Origin: SKVR01 sp964453995
GTDB taxonomy: Bacteria > Bacteroidota > Bacteroidia > Bacteroidales > UBA7960
Reading direction: 5' to 3'
NCBI GenBank assembly: GCA_964453995.1
Contig: CAYVQC010000011.1
Coordinates: 22,640-86,639 of the forward strand
DNA: 64,000 bases
Below are positions 26,823 to 35,877 of the stretch, in pieces (the first letter of the stretch is position 1; each line of letters starts with the position of its first letter). The notes beneath the pieces were generated by a model. The model worked only from the letters and a program-made list of their open reading frames with translations. It did no database searches and was not told where the DNA came from. Made by a program: the position numbers and the translations under genes.

Positions 26823-26932
26823 CGGCAAAGCCGCATTATCTGCAACCTTTTTTGTTACTGAATAATACAGCAGTAACAAAACCCGAATCTGTTGCCTGAT
26901 CAGCCCATGGCAGATCGCTGCCAGCCGGCAAC
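26823..26932 (+). ncRNA. Structured leader or small RNA of unknown class
   Basis: Three hairpins lie in 110 bases upstream of the DUF2027-Smr gene. First, CGGC-AAA-GCCG (26823-26833). Second, an 11-bp perfect stem TTTTGTTACTG (26850-26860) with CAGTAACAAAA (26871-26881) and a 10-base loop. Third, a nested structure with GTTGCC (26891-26896) and GGCAAC (26927-26932) enclosing GGCAG (26909-26913) and CTGCC (26918-26922). None is followed by a T run on either strand, so they are not terminators. I do not match it to a known riboswitch. It may be a cis-regulatory leader or a small RNA. Confidence 0.4.
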
Positions 26933-27013
26933 CGGAAAATGATCCTGGCAACAGGAAAACAAGACCTGCAAAAGGTATCAGAGAAAAACCTAAATAATAT
27001 AAAACAAGAGACT

Positions 27014-28111
27014 ATGAACTTCAAATTAGGAGACAGGGTAAGTTTCCTCAACGATAAAGGTGGTGGGATAGTAACAAAAATTGTTGATGAAAATCTTGTT
27101 CATGTTACCATAGAAGATGGATTTGAGATTCCGGTACTTACCCGGGAATTGATAAAAACCGGTACTGCCGAGATGGCAGATGAAATCAGCAGGGCCCATC
27201 AGAACATTATTGCTTCGCGGCAGGAGAGCACATACAGTGAAGATATGCTGCCCCTTTACCTATCGCACAATGACCCGGCCCAAAGGCCCGATGGATTGTA
27301 TTTTTGCTTTATTCCTGAGATACAAGAAAATCCGCTGTCGGGATCGCTCGAGATCCATTTGATCAATCATACCCAATGGCACAACATCTTCAGCCTTTTT
27401 CTCAATCATTCAGGCGATTACCATGGCACAGAGTATGGCTTTATAGAACCTGAATCGCGGCTTCATCTGGCTACCATAGGCAGGTCGGAGATAGAAAAGT
27501 GGGCCAATGCCCTGTGGCAATGCGCTTTTTTCAAGGAAGATAAATGCAGGCCCTTGCCCCCTTTCAGTGGTTTGGTAAGCTTCAGACCCATTAAACTATA
27601 CAACGAAGAGAGTTTCCAGTTTGAGAGCCTGTTGCGCAAAAAGGCATTTATGATCAAAGTAGTACTGGAGACAGAGCTTTCTGCCCGTCCTCTGGTGGAA
27701 GAGAAAAGCAACCGGGAAAACCTCCGTTCATGGGAAGAGAAGCTAAGCCCGGGCGCAAAAACCGGTGCCCAACTACTGAAAAAAACCCCGCAATCCTTCC
27801 TGGAGAAGCACAAGATCGATGATAAGATTGCTGAAATAGACCTTCATATTGGCGAGCTGGTAGACAATTTCACCAACCTGGAGAAGAACGACCTGCTGAA
27901 CATCCAGCTGGAGTATTTCCGCAAATGCCTTGCCCAGGCGCAAAAAGAGAAACTTACAAAGGTAATTTTTATACATGGTGTGGGTAATGGTATCCTTAAG
28001 AGTGAAATCAATAAACAACTCGACAAAACGGAAGGAATAAGTTACTACGATGCTCCCTACGCCCGCTATGGGATGGGGGCCACCGAGGTGCATTTTTACC
28101 GCAACAAATGA
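27014..28111 (+). CDS. DUF2027 and Smr-domain protein
   Basis: I start at ATG 27014 (MNFKLGDRVSFLNDKGGGIV) rather than at the earlier in-frame ATG at 26939, which would fall at the end of the structured leader; the product is 365 residues. The N-terminal part has a KOW-like barrel (LGDRVSFLNDKGGGIVTKIV), a beta-rich middle (DGLYFCFIPEIQ, FSLFLNHSGDYHGTEYGFIE) matching DUF2027, and a C-terminal Smr domain from about residue 272: IAEIDLHIGELVD and KVIFIHGVGNGILKSEINKQ, with the conserved DLH and HGxGxGxL motifs. Smr domains, first known from MutS2, bind and nick nucleic acids and are linked to ribosome rescue. The DUF2027-Smr combination is characteristic of Bacteroidota. The RNase P RNA gene begins 13 bases after the stop codon. 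Confidence 0.85.
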   Translation: MNFKLGDRVSFLNDKGGGIVTKIVDENLVHVTIEDGFEIPVLTRELIKTGTAEMADEISRAHQNIIASRQESTYSEDMLPLYLSHNDPAQRPDGLYFCFIPEIQENPLSGSLEIHLINHTQWHNIFSLFLNHSGDYHGTEYGFIEPESRLHLATIGRSEIEKWANALWQCAFFKEDKCRPLPPFSGLVSFRPIKLYNEESFQFESLLRKKAFMIKVVLETELSARPLVEEKSNRENLRSWEEKLSPGAKTGAQLLKKTPQSFLEKHKIDDKIAEIDLHIGELVDNFTNLEKNDLLNIQLEYFRKCLAQAQKEKLTKVIFIHGVGNGILKSEINKQLDKTEGISYYDAPYARYGMGATEVHFYRNK

Positions 28112-28124
28112 AGCACATATATAA

Positions 28125-28495
28125 AGGCAGGCTTTCCTGTCGCTGCATCCCACGGCGGGTGTAGAGGAAAGTCCGGGCAACACAGGGCAGCATACTTCCT
28201 AACGGGAAGCTGCTTCTTTGCCATGGCAAAGGAGCAAGAGCAAGTGCCACAGAAAAGAACCGCCCCGCCTGGCGGGGTAAGGGTGAAAACGTGAGGTAAG
28301 AGCTCACGACCCGTGCAGGCGACTGTGCGGGTGGGTAAACCTTATGCGTTGAAAGACCAAATATACCGGGGCTTGAGGGCGGCCCGTCCAATCCCGGAGG
28401 GTAGGTCGTTGGAGGGCAGGTGTGAACCTGTTCCCAGATAAATGACAGGAATCCCGCTTTAGCGGGGTTACAGAACCCGGCTTACAAGCCTGCCT
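28125..28495 (+). ncRNA. rnpB: RNase P RNA (bacterial type A)
   Basis: The catalytic RNA that trims tRNA 5' ends. The closing helix P1 is AGGCAGGCTTT (28125-28135) with AAGCCTGCCT (28486-28495). The universally conserved 5' core GAGGAAAGTCCGGGC lies at about 28165-28179 and the 3' core ACAGAACCCGGCTTACA at about 28470-28486. GAAACG/GGTGAAAACGTGAGG and the GGGTAAACC region also match. The length of about 371 is normal. The RNA is followed by a run of seven T (from 28495), which with P1 would act as the terminator. It sits only 13 bases after the DUF2027-Smr stop and may partly be read from that promoter. Confidence 0.97.
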
Positions 28496-28658
28496 TTTTT
28501 TACTTTCCCCACCAAATAATATTTCACTTTGCACGTTTTATCAAGCAAAACACGTCTTACAGAGGCCCCGAAATTGTTGAAAAATAGCTCTAATTGTTAA
28601 TAAGCCACGCCTGCAGCATCAACATTTATTTCGTAATTTCGCCCAAAATATTCATTTT

Positions 28659-31600
28659 ATGAACAGAAATATTCTCAAGTCCCTGAGCTTTTTGGTTCTT
28701 TTTTTCCCTATTGTTGTGCTGGCACAAAAAACCGTTGTTTATGAAAACCCCATGGCCGATTACAAACTGGCCCTGGAGCTTTTCAATAAAGGGAAATACG
28801 GCGCAGCACGTGATCTTTTCAGCAAAACCATTGAACGAATCTCGGACGAAGAGTCCAAGATCAGGATCAATTCGCAATATTACAGGGCTATTTGTGCCCT
28901 GGAGTTATTCAACCCCGATGCCGAAAAACTGCTCACCGATTTTATTTTCAACTACCCTACCCACTCCTTACAGAGCATTGCCAGTTTCCAGATGGGAAAC
29001 CTGCAGTACAGGAAACGCAACTACGAAGAAGCACTGCATTGGTTTAGCCGTGTGGAGCTATATGATCTGGATGCCGAACAAAGAGTAGAATTACAGTTCA
29101 AGACCGGGTACAGTCATTTCATGAATGAGGATTATCAGCAGGCCAAACACTACTTTTTCGATATACGCAACCCCGAATCAGTTTATTATCCGCCGGCAAC
29201 CTACTACTATGGCCATATTTCATACAGCGAAGAGAATTATGAAACTGCCCTGATGTATTTTCAAAGACTGAATGATGATGAAAATTTTGGCCCCATTGTG
29301 CCTTACTACATCACGCATATCTACTTCCTTCAGGAAAAATACGATGAACTGATTGAGTTTGCACCACCACTGCTGGAGCAGGCCAGTACCCGCAGGGCAG
29401 CAGAAATTTCAAGGATGATTGGCGAAGCCTATTACAACATGGGTGAGTTTGCCCAATCCATTCCTTACCTGGAGCAATACCACAGCCAGACAAGACAAAG
29501 TATTACCCGGGAAGAACACTACCAGCTGGGCTTTGCATACTATAAGGCCAATGAATTTGAAAAAGCTGTAACCAGCTTTGAGAAAGTAACCAATGCCGAA
29601 GATACCCTGGCACAAAATGCCTTGTACCATCTTGCTGATGCATATCTGGAAACCGATCAGCGAAGATCGGCGCGCAATGCGTTCATGTCGGCTCACCGCA
29701 TGGAATTCATTCCTGAAATCACGGAAAACTCCCTGTTCAACTACGCAAAGCTTTCTTTTGAGCTTTCCATGAATCCTTTTAATGAAGCAATTCTCTCTTT
29801 CCAGAAGTACGTTGAAAATTATCCCAACTCCCCAAGGATTGATGAGGCCTACAAACATCTTATAGATCTGTACCTTACCACCCGAAATTATAAGGATGCC
29901 CTCACCAGTATGGAAGCCATTACCCTCAACACACCTGTATTAAAGTCTGCCTACCAGCGTGTAGCCTACTACAGGGGTATTGAGCTTTTTAACAATGGCG
30001 ACTTCCCCGGATCGATTGAGCATTTCGAAAAATCCCTACGCCACCCCGAGAACAGAACCATTAGGGCACAGTCAATCTTCTGGCAGGGAGAGGCACAGTT
30101 CAGACTCGAGCAATATGAGCAATCCATTGAAACCCTGGCGCGTTTTCAGTTGCTTCAGGGAGCATTTAGCCTTCCTGAATTTAACAAAGCCCACTACACT
30201 ATAGGCTATGCCAACTTTAAACTACAGAACTACCCCCAGGCCATTACCGCTTTCAGGAAATTTGTACAGGAGCGAAATCTTGACCCAAACCTGCAAAACG
30301 ATGCCTTTTTGCGCATTGCCGATAGCTACTTTGTTACCAAAGACTACAATGCGGCCATAGAATTTTACGACAGGGCCATAGCACTGCAAAAGCACGATAC
30401 CGATTATGCCATTTTCCAAAAGGCTGTAGCCATGGGTGTTACGGCAAGATTTGACAGCAAAATCAATACCTTGCAGGAATTATTGCGCAACTACCCCAAT
30501 ACATCCTATGCCGACAATGCCCGCTATGAACTTGGCAATACCTACGTAATCCAGGACAACAATGCCAGGGCACTTCAATATTACAACGAACTCATCACCA
30601 GGCACCCCAACTCAAGCTATGTGAAAAGTGCCATGCTCAAAACCGGCTTGATTCACTTTAATCAAAATGAAGATGAAAGGGCACTGGCCATCTTCCGCAG
30701 TATTGCAGAGAAATATCCCGGCACTCCAGAAGCACAGGAAGCATTGGTAAGCCTGAGAAACATTTACATCGCCCTGGACCAGGTTGATCAATACGTTACT
30801 TTTACCGAAGAAATGGGGCTGGCCAATGTAACCAAAGCCCAACAGGATTCCCTTACCTATATTGCAGCAGAAAACCGATACATGCAGGGCGATTGCACCA
30901 ACGCTTCCCAAAGTTTTGAAGCCTACCTGGAAAAATTTCCTGATGGTATTTTTGCTCTCAATGCTCATTTTTACAAAGCAGAATGCGACTTCCGCTCCGA
31001 GGAGCTTCAAAAAGCACTGGCCTCTTACCAGTTTGTACTCACTAAGCCCAAATCAAAATTTTCTGAAAATGCTGCTTTACGCGCTGCACAGATCAATTTT
31101 GGATTGAACCAGTACCAGGCAGCCCTGGAAAACTACCAGCTTCTGGAAGAAATTGCCGAGTTTCCCAGCAACCTGCAGGAAGCCAAAACCGGACAGATGA
31201 GGGCTTTGGATAAATTGCAGCGCCATGAGCAAACCATTGAGGCAGCCAACCGGGTATTGGAGAATGATAAAATTTCGAGAGAACTCAGACAAGAGGCTAA
31301 TCTACTTATTGCAGGAGCTGCCCTGAGCCAGAATAATCTGGATATGGCAAAACAATACTACACTGAAACCAACCAGATCGCCGAAAACCACATGGCTGCA
31401 GAAGCCAAATATCACCTTGCGCTCATTGAGTTCAGGAAAGGAAATTACCAGGAATGCGAGAAACTCATTTTCGAATACATCGATGTGCTGGCGGCTTATG
31501 ATTACTGGCTGGCGAGGATCTTCATCCTGCTTGCCGACAACTACCTGGTTCAGGATAATATTTTCCAGGCAAGGCACACCCTGCAAAGTATAATCGATAA

Positions 31601-31739
31601 TTACGATGGCGAAGAGCTTCGCCAGGAAGCCATTGAAAAACTGGCAGAGATAGACCGACAGGAAGAATTGCGCAACATGAAGGCCGAACCTGATACCCTG
31701 GAAATTGATTTCAGCGAGAAGGAACGTACCAACCAGTAA
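28659..31739 (+). CDS. Large periplasmic tetratricopeptide-repeat protein
   Basis: A 1026-residue protein with signal peptide (MNRNILKSLSFLVLFFPIVV...AQ). From about residue 33 to the end it consists of tandem TPR units (for example ALELFNKGKYGAARDLFSKT, EEALHWFSRVE, YEQSIETLARFQ, YPQAITAFRKFVQER, NARALQYYNELI), roughly 20 or more, making a long superhelical scaffold. It has no enzymatic domain. The next gene, 38 bases downstream, codes for an outer-membrane barrel; TPR plus TonB-receptor-like barrel pairs of this size are a common Bacteroidota arrangement. The TPR protein may hold or assemble the barrel and its cargo at the periplasmic side. This functional link is inference from adjacency. 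Confidence 0.87.
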   Translation: MNRNILKSLSFLVLFFPIVVLAQKTVVYENPMADYKLALELFNKGKYGAARDLFSKTIERISDEESKIRINSQYYRAICALELFNPDAEKLLTDFIFNYPTHSLQSIASFQMGNLQYRKRNYEEALHWFSRVELYDLDAEQRVELQFKTGYSHFMNEDYQQAKHYFFDIRNPESVYYPPATYYYGHISYSEENYETALMYFQRLNDDENFGPIVPYYITHIYFLQEKYDELIEFAPPLLEQASTRRAAEISRMIGEAYYNMGEFAQSIPYLEQYHSQTRQSITREEHYQLGFAYYKANEFEKAVTSFEKVTNAEDTLAQNALYHLADAYLETDQRRSARNAFMSAHRMEFIPEITENSLFNYAKLSFELSMNPFNEAILSFQKYVENYPNSPRIDEAYKHLIDLYLTTRNYKDALTSMEAITLNTPVLKSAYQRVAYYRGIELFNNGDFPGSIEHFEKSLRHPENRTIRAQSIFWQGEAQFRLEQYEQSIETLARFQLLQGAFSLPEFNKAHYTIGYANFKLQNYPQAITAFRKFVQERNLDPNLQNDAFLRIADSYFVTKDYNAAIEFYDRAIALQKHDTDYAIFQKAVAMGVTARFDSKINTLQELLRNYPNTSYADNARYELGNTYVIQDNNARALQYYNELITRHPNSSYVKSAMLKTGLIHFNQNEDERALAIFRSIAEKYPGTPEAQEALVSLRNIYIALDQVDQYVTFTEEMGLANVTKAQQDSLTYIAAENRYMQGDCTNASQSFEAYLEKFPDGIFALNAHFYKAECDFRSEELQKALASYQFVLTKPKSKFSENAALRAAQINFGLNQYQAALENYQLLEEIAEFPSNLQEAKTGQMRALDKLQRHEQTIEAANRVLENDKISRELRQEANLLIAGAALSQNNLDMAKQYYTETNQIAENHMAAEAKYHLALIEFRKGNYQECEKLIFEYIDVLAAYDYWLARIFILLADNYLVQDNIFQARHTLQSIIDNYDGEELRQEAIEKLAEIDRQEELRNMKAEPDTLEIDFSEKERTNQ

Positions 31740-31777
31740 GATCGTAAAAAATGTTTCAAATGCAATACATTATAGTT

Positions 31778-33493
31778 ATGCAAAAGCTTTCATTCTCATT
31801 TAACCCATCAGCAGCCTGGTTTGCAATACTTGCAGGGATGCTCCTATTGGCCGGTAATGCATCGGCTCAACAGCTGGACTTTGATGAGGTCACAGTGATA
31901 GCACCGTATGAACCCACCATTTCAGATGCTTTCAAGATCAATTTCAATCCTGCCATAGAAGATACAATGAACGTGGATATTGTATTCAATTACTCCATCA
32001 ACCCGGTACAGATTCCTGTAAAATTTAATATGGAACCCCTGAGCCCTGCCCGCATGAGAGGAGAACCCCTTGCCAAGCTCTACAAGGGCTACGTAAAAGC
32101 AGGGATGGGCAACTACGCCACACCCTATGCAGAAGTGTTTTATAATACCCTGCGCTCCAATGAATACCATTATGGTGTACATGCCAAACACATATCATCA
32201 GGCGGTGGAATTGATGATTATGGTTACAGCGGCTACAGCGAAAATTCTATCAACCTCGATGGGAAAAGGTTCCTGAGAAATCACACCCTGGATCTGGGCT
32301 TGGGCTATGAGCGCAATGTAGTCCATTTTTATGGCTTTAAACCCGAAGATTTTGATGGTCCTGACCCTGTGGATGAAAAGAAAGATTACCGCCAACGATT
32401 CAGTTTTATATCGCCATCTGTTGCTTTCACAAGCAATTACCTTGACAGCACCAAGCTTCAACATAACATTAAACTGGATTACTATTACCTTTCCGACATT
32501 TATGATGCGGCAGAACACAGGCTGGGGTTTGAAACCAACCTGCAAAAGACCCTCAGGGAAGACCCCATGGGATTTGCAGAAAAACAAACTTTTCACCTTG
32601 ATTTGCGAGCCGACTACTTCAACAGCAGAACCCTGGCCGATACAGCCCATACTGCCCTGGTTCGTATAGAGCCTTCCTTGTCGGCCACCTTTAAGGATTT
32701 TAATTTTAATGTGGGAATAAATACCACCATACAGGCCGATACAGTAAGCAACATCAGGTTTTATCCCCTTGCCGGGGCAGAAGTAACCCTGATCAACAAT
32801 GTATTGTTTGCCTATGCAACGCTATCAGGAGAGCTTACCAAGCACAACATGCGCGACCTCACCCTTACCAATCCTTTCATGCAAACATCGGTGCCCTATG
32901 CCTTTATGAACCGAAAATCAGAGATCAGGGGTGGGTTTAAAGGCTCCATCAGTTCATTCGCTTCCTACAATGTTTCCATCAGCAACAGCAGTATCGATAA
33001 TTATCCCTTCTTCGTAACCGACTTCGATACGCCGCTCAACAACCGTTTCCTGTTGATTTACGATGATATTCGACTGTTCAACTTTCGCACCGAGGTATTT
33101 TCCAATGTAGGAGAAAGACTGAAAGTCCGCTTCGCTTCCGATTACTACCAATACACCCTGGACAACGAACTGCAGCCCTGGCATGAGCCCACAGTAAAAC
33201 TGAGCCTGAACCTGTCTTATAACATCCAGGATAAAATCATTCTTAATGCAGATGCCTTTGCACGCAACTCCATCTATGCAAAAACATTCGACAGGTTTCA
33301 GCCCGAAGTGGTTGAGCCGGTTAAAATACACGGATTCCATGTGGATGTAAACCTTGGGGTAGAATACAGGTATACCAAGATCCTTTCTGTATTTCTCAAT
33401 CTCAACAACCTTCAAAATCAGCCTCTTGAAAGATGGTACAATTATCCCTCCCAAAGATTCAATGTATTGGGCGGTGTAACCTATGCTTTCTAA
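31778..33493 (+). CDS. Outer-membrane beta-barrel protein, TonB-receptor-like, no plug
   Basis: The frame is open from 31751, but MQKLSFSFNPSAAWFAILAG at 31778 gives a better signal peptide with a basic start and an ASAQ cleavage site; the product is 571 residues. The mature start EVTVIAPYEPTISDAFKINF resembles a TonB-box-like/linker region. The body consists of long amphipathic strands (YKGYVKAGMGNYATPYAEVF, RNHTLDLGLGYERNVVHFYG, FHVDVNLGVEYRYTKILSVF) and ends PSQRFNVLGGVTYAF with a C-terminal Phe. A canonical receptor plug domain is missing, so it is a TonB-dependent-receptor-like barrel or a porin. It is cotranscribed with the TPR gene. The transported substrate is unknown. Confidence 0.82.
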   Translation: MQKLSFSFNPSAAWFAILAGMLLLAGNASAQQLDFDEVTVIAPYEPTISDAFKINFNPAIEDTMNVDIVFNYSINPVQIPVKFNMEPLSPARMRGEPLAKLYKGYVKAGMGNYATPYAEVFYNTLRSNEYHYGVHAKHISSGGGIDDYGYSGYSENSINLDGKRFLRNHTLDLGLGYERNVVHFYGFKPEDFDGPDPVDEKKDYRQRFSFISPSVAFTSNYLDSTKLQHNIKLDYYYLSDIYDAAEHRLGFETNLQKTLREDPMGFAEKQTFHLDLRADYFNSRTLADTAHTALVRIEPSLSATFKDFNFNVGINTTIQADTVSNIRFYPLAGAEVTLINNVLFAYATLSGELTKHNMRDLTLTNPFMQTSVPYAFMNRKSEIRGGFKGSISSFASYNVSISNSSIDNYPFFVTDFDTPLNNRFLLIYDDIRLFNFRTEVFSNVGERLKVRFASDYYQYTLDNELQPWHEPTVKLSLNLSYNIQDKIILNADAFARNSIYAKTFDRFQPEVVEPVKIHGFHVDVNLGVEYRYTKILSVFLNLNNLQNQPLERWYNYPSQRFNVLGGVTYAF

Positions 33494-33540
33494 CCCCTCT
33501 GAAAGTCATTTCTTAAGTGTAAAACAATGCCTGGTGAGGA

Positions 33541-33675
33541 TGTCTCAAAAGAGTTCAATGGTCAATGGGCAGTTTGGCAAGTTCACTGTAACACCTCTCG
33601 AAAAGACTATTGAATATCAGCAAGCTAATTGCTTCAGGAAGCTTAGTGCGAAGGCCAATTGAGGTTGTTGAGACA
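33541..33675. repeat. Long-loop inverted repeat in the gap before gyrB
   Basis: TGTCTCAA (33541-33548) and TTGAGACA (33668-33675) are inverted copies 119 bases apart; the right end reads GGTTGTTGAGACAGCCCG. It belongs with the GGCTGTCTCAAAA-type repeats at 565-640, 54179-54284 and the right edge. The 353-base gap from 33494 to 33846 holds no gene; it otherwise contains the gyrB promoter region. Confidence 0.45.
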
Positions 33676-33813
33676 GCCCGTATTAATTTAATTACTAACA
33701 TATTGTTGATAATTACACAATACTCTGAAATTCAGCGTATTGAAAAGATAAAATTCTTTCGACAACAGGCCTTTTTCCGTATCTTATAAGCTCAAAAAAC
33801 CGTTGAAAAAGCT

Positions 33814-33821
33814 TATCTTTG
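33814..33821 (+). promoter_or_regulatory. -7 box of gyrB
   Basis: TATCTTTG matches TAnnTTTG and lies 25 bases before the gyrB ATG, giving a very short leader. The -33 region is weak. Confidence 0.5.
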
Positions 33822-33846
33822 TGGGTTATTCAGAACCAATAAAAAT

Positions 33847-35814
33847 ATGAGCGACGAGAACAAGCAAAACACAGTAAAACAGATGAATTACGACGCTGCC
33901 AGTATTCAGATACTGGAGGGTCTTGAGGCAGTAAGAAAAAGGCCTGCCATGTACATTGGCGACATAGGCAACAAAGGGCTGCACCACCTGGTGTATGAGG
34001 TCGTTGACAACTCCATCGACGAAGCCATGGCCGGTTTTTGCACCCGAATAGATGTGATCATCAACGAAAATAACTCGGTAACCACCATAGACGACGGAAG
34101 GGGTATTCCGGTAGACATCCACGAGAAAGAAGGTCGCAGCGCCCTGGAAGTAGTAATGACCGTTTTGCACGCCGGAGGAAAATTTGATAAAGATACCTAT
34201 AAGGTATCGGGCGGTTTGCACGGTGTCGGAGTAAGTTGTGTCAATGCCCTTTCACAGCACCTGGAAGTAACTGTTTACCGGGGCGGAAAAATTTGGAAGC
34301 AGGAATATAGCAAGGGAGCTCCCCTTTATTCGGTAAAAGAAGTGGGCGAATCAGCAAGAACAGGTACAGAGGTAACATTTTTGCCAGACGATACCATTTT
34401 TATTCAAACCGAATACAGCTATGATATCCTTTCCAACAGGTTGCGTGAACTGGCTTTTCTCAACAAAGGCGTTACCCTTACCATCACCGACAAACGCACC
34501 CTCAACGAAAATGGTGAACCCCTGCATGAAGAATATTATTCAGAAGAAGGACTGAAAGAATTTGTACAATACCTGGACGATACCAGGGAAAAGCTGATAG
34601 AAAAGCCCATTTATATGGATGGAGAAAAAGCAGGGATTCCGGTTGAGGTTGCCATGCAATACAATTCATCCTTTGCCGAAAACCTTCAATCGTATGTAAA
34701 CAACATCAACACAATAGAAGGAGGAACGCACCTGGCGGGCTTTCGCAGGGCGCTTACCCGTACCCTGAAAAGCTATGCTGAAAAATCAGGCATGCTTTCC
34801 AAGCTCAAATTCGAAATCAGTGGCGATGATTTCCGTGAAGGTCTTACTGCAGTGATCTCGGTAAAGGTGGCAGAACCCCAGTTTGAGGGGCAAACAAAAA
34901 CCAAGCTTGGTAATTCTGAAGTGGCAGGTGCTGTAGATCAGGCAGTAAGTGAAATGCTCAATTATTACCTGGAAGAAAATCCCCGGGAGGCAAAAACCAT
35001 TGTCAACAAGGTGATCCTTGCCGCTACAGCAAGACATGCGGCAAGAAAAGCAAGGGAACTGGTACAACGAAAAAGCGTGCTTAGCTCTACCGGCTTGCCC
35101 GGTAAACTTTCCGACTGCAGTGAACGCAATCCAGAACAGGCAGAAATTTACCTTGTAGAGGGTGACTCTGCAGGAGGTACCGCCAAGCAGGGACGCGACA
35201 GGAAGTTCCAGGCCATTTTGCCGCTGCGGGGTAAGATCCTCAATGTAGAGAAAGCTATGCCACACAAGATTTTTGAAAATGAGGAGATCAAAACCATTTT
35301 TACAGCATTGGGGGTAACCATAGGTACCCAGGAAGACTCTAAAGCACTGAACCTGGATAAACTGCGCTACCACAAGGTGATTATCATGACGGATGCCGAC
35401 GTGGATGGAAGCCACATTGCCACTTTGATTCTTACCTTCTTTTTCCGCTATATGCGCGAGCTTATTGAGATGGGATATGTTTACATTGCTACGCCCCCAC
35501 TTTACCTGGTAAAGAAAGGCCGAGAGGAAATATATGCCTGGAATGATGACGAACGAAAAGCCATTATTGCCGATTTGTCCAAAAATGGAAAAGAAACAGG
35601 CATCACATTCCAGCGGTACAAAGGTTTGGGTGAAATGAATGCAGACCAGCTCTGGGATACCACCATGAATCCGGAGTTCCGTAAGCTAAGGCAGGTGGAT
35701 ATCGTCAATGCTGCCGAAGCCAACCGTACCTTCTCCATGCTTATGGGCGATGAGGTACCGCCACGGCGCGAATTTATCGAGAAGAACGCCAAATATGCCA
35801 ATATCGACGCGTAA
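33847..35814 (+). CDS. gyrB: DNA gyrase subunit B
   Basis: A 655-residue ATPase subunit of DNA gyrase, which with GyrA introduces negative supercoils. The GHKL ATPase is at the N-terminus: YIGDIGNKGLHHLVYEVVDN with the catalytic Glu and Asn of helix N1, TIDDGRGIPVD, GGKFDKDTYKVSGGLHGVG (ATP lid) and QTKTKLGNSEV (the K-loop). The TOPRIM domain starts with YLVEGDSAGGTAKQGRDR near residue 437 and has MTDADVDGSHIATL near 515. The C-terminal tail has RYKGLGEMNADQLWDTTM. It lacks the roughly 165-residue insertion of proteobacterial GyrB, as is normal for Bacteroidota. QTKTKLGN is typical of GyrB rather than ParE. It is a single transcription unit with its own promoter and a terminator. Confidence 0.97.
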   Translation: MSDENKQNTVKQMNYDAASIQILEGLEAVRKRPAMYIGDIGNKGLHHLVYEVVDNSIDEAMAGFCTRIDVIINENNSVTTIDDGRGIPVDIHEKEGRSALEVVMTVLHAGGKFDKDTYKVSGGLHGVGVSCVNALSQHLEVTVYRGGKIWKQEYSKGAPLYSVKEVGESARTGTEVTFLPDDTIFIQTEYSYDILSNRLRELAFLNKGVTLTITDKRTLNENGEPLHEEYYSEEGLKEFVQYLDDTREKLIEKPIYMDGEKAGIPVEVAMQYNSSFAENLQSYVNNINTIEGGTHLAGFRRALTRTLKSYAEKSGMLSKLKFEISGDDFREGLTAVISVKVAEPQFEGQTKTKLGNSEVAGAVDQAVSEMLNYYLEENPREAKTIVNKVILAATARHAARKARELVQRKSVLSSTGLPGKLSDCSERNPEQAEIYLVEGDSAGGTAKQGRDRKFQAILPLRGKILNVEKAMPHKIFENEEIKTIFTALGVTIGTQEDSKALNLDKLRYHKVIIMTDADVDGSHIATLILTFFFRYMRELIEMGYVYIATPPLYLVKKGREEIYAWNDDERKAIIADLSKNGKETGITFQRYKGLGEMNADQLWDTTMNPEFRKLRQVDIVNAAEANRTFSMLMGDEVPPRREFIEKNAKYANIDA

Positions 35815-35833
35815 TACATAACCCTACAATCAG

Positions 35834-35874
35834 AAAAACTTCCATGCAGCTTTTTTTGCTTCATGGAAGTTTTT
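35834..35874. terminator. Bidirectional terminator between gyrB and the SNF2 gene
   Basis: AAAAACTTCCATG (35834-35846) and CATGGAAGTTTTT (35862-35874) form a perfect 13-bp stem with a 15-base loop and T runs on both strands. It serves both converging genes and ends four bases before the SNF2-gene stop. Confidence 0.85.
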
Positions 35875-35877
35875 TTT

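Noticed and set aside
26939..27013. Upstream start for the DUF2027-Smr protein
   Set aside because: The added 25 residues are not domain-like and begin just past the structured leader; ATG 27014 starts directly at the KOW-like domain.
34786..35415. Minus-strand open frame of 209 codons inside gyrB
   Set aside because: Antisense shadow of the highly conserved gyrB TOPRIM region.
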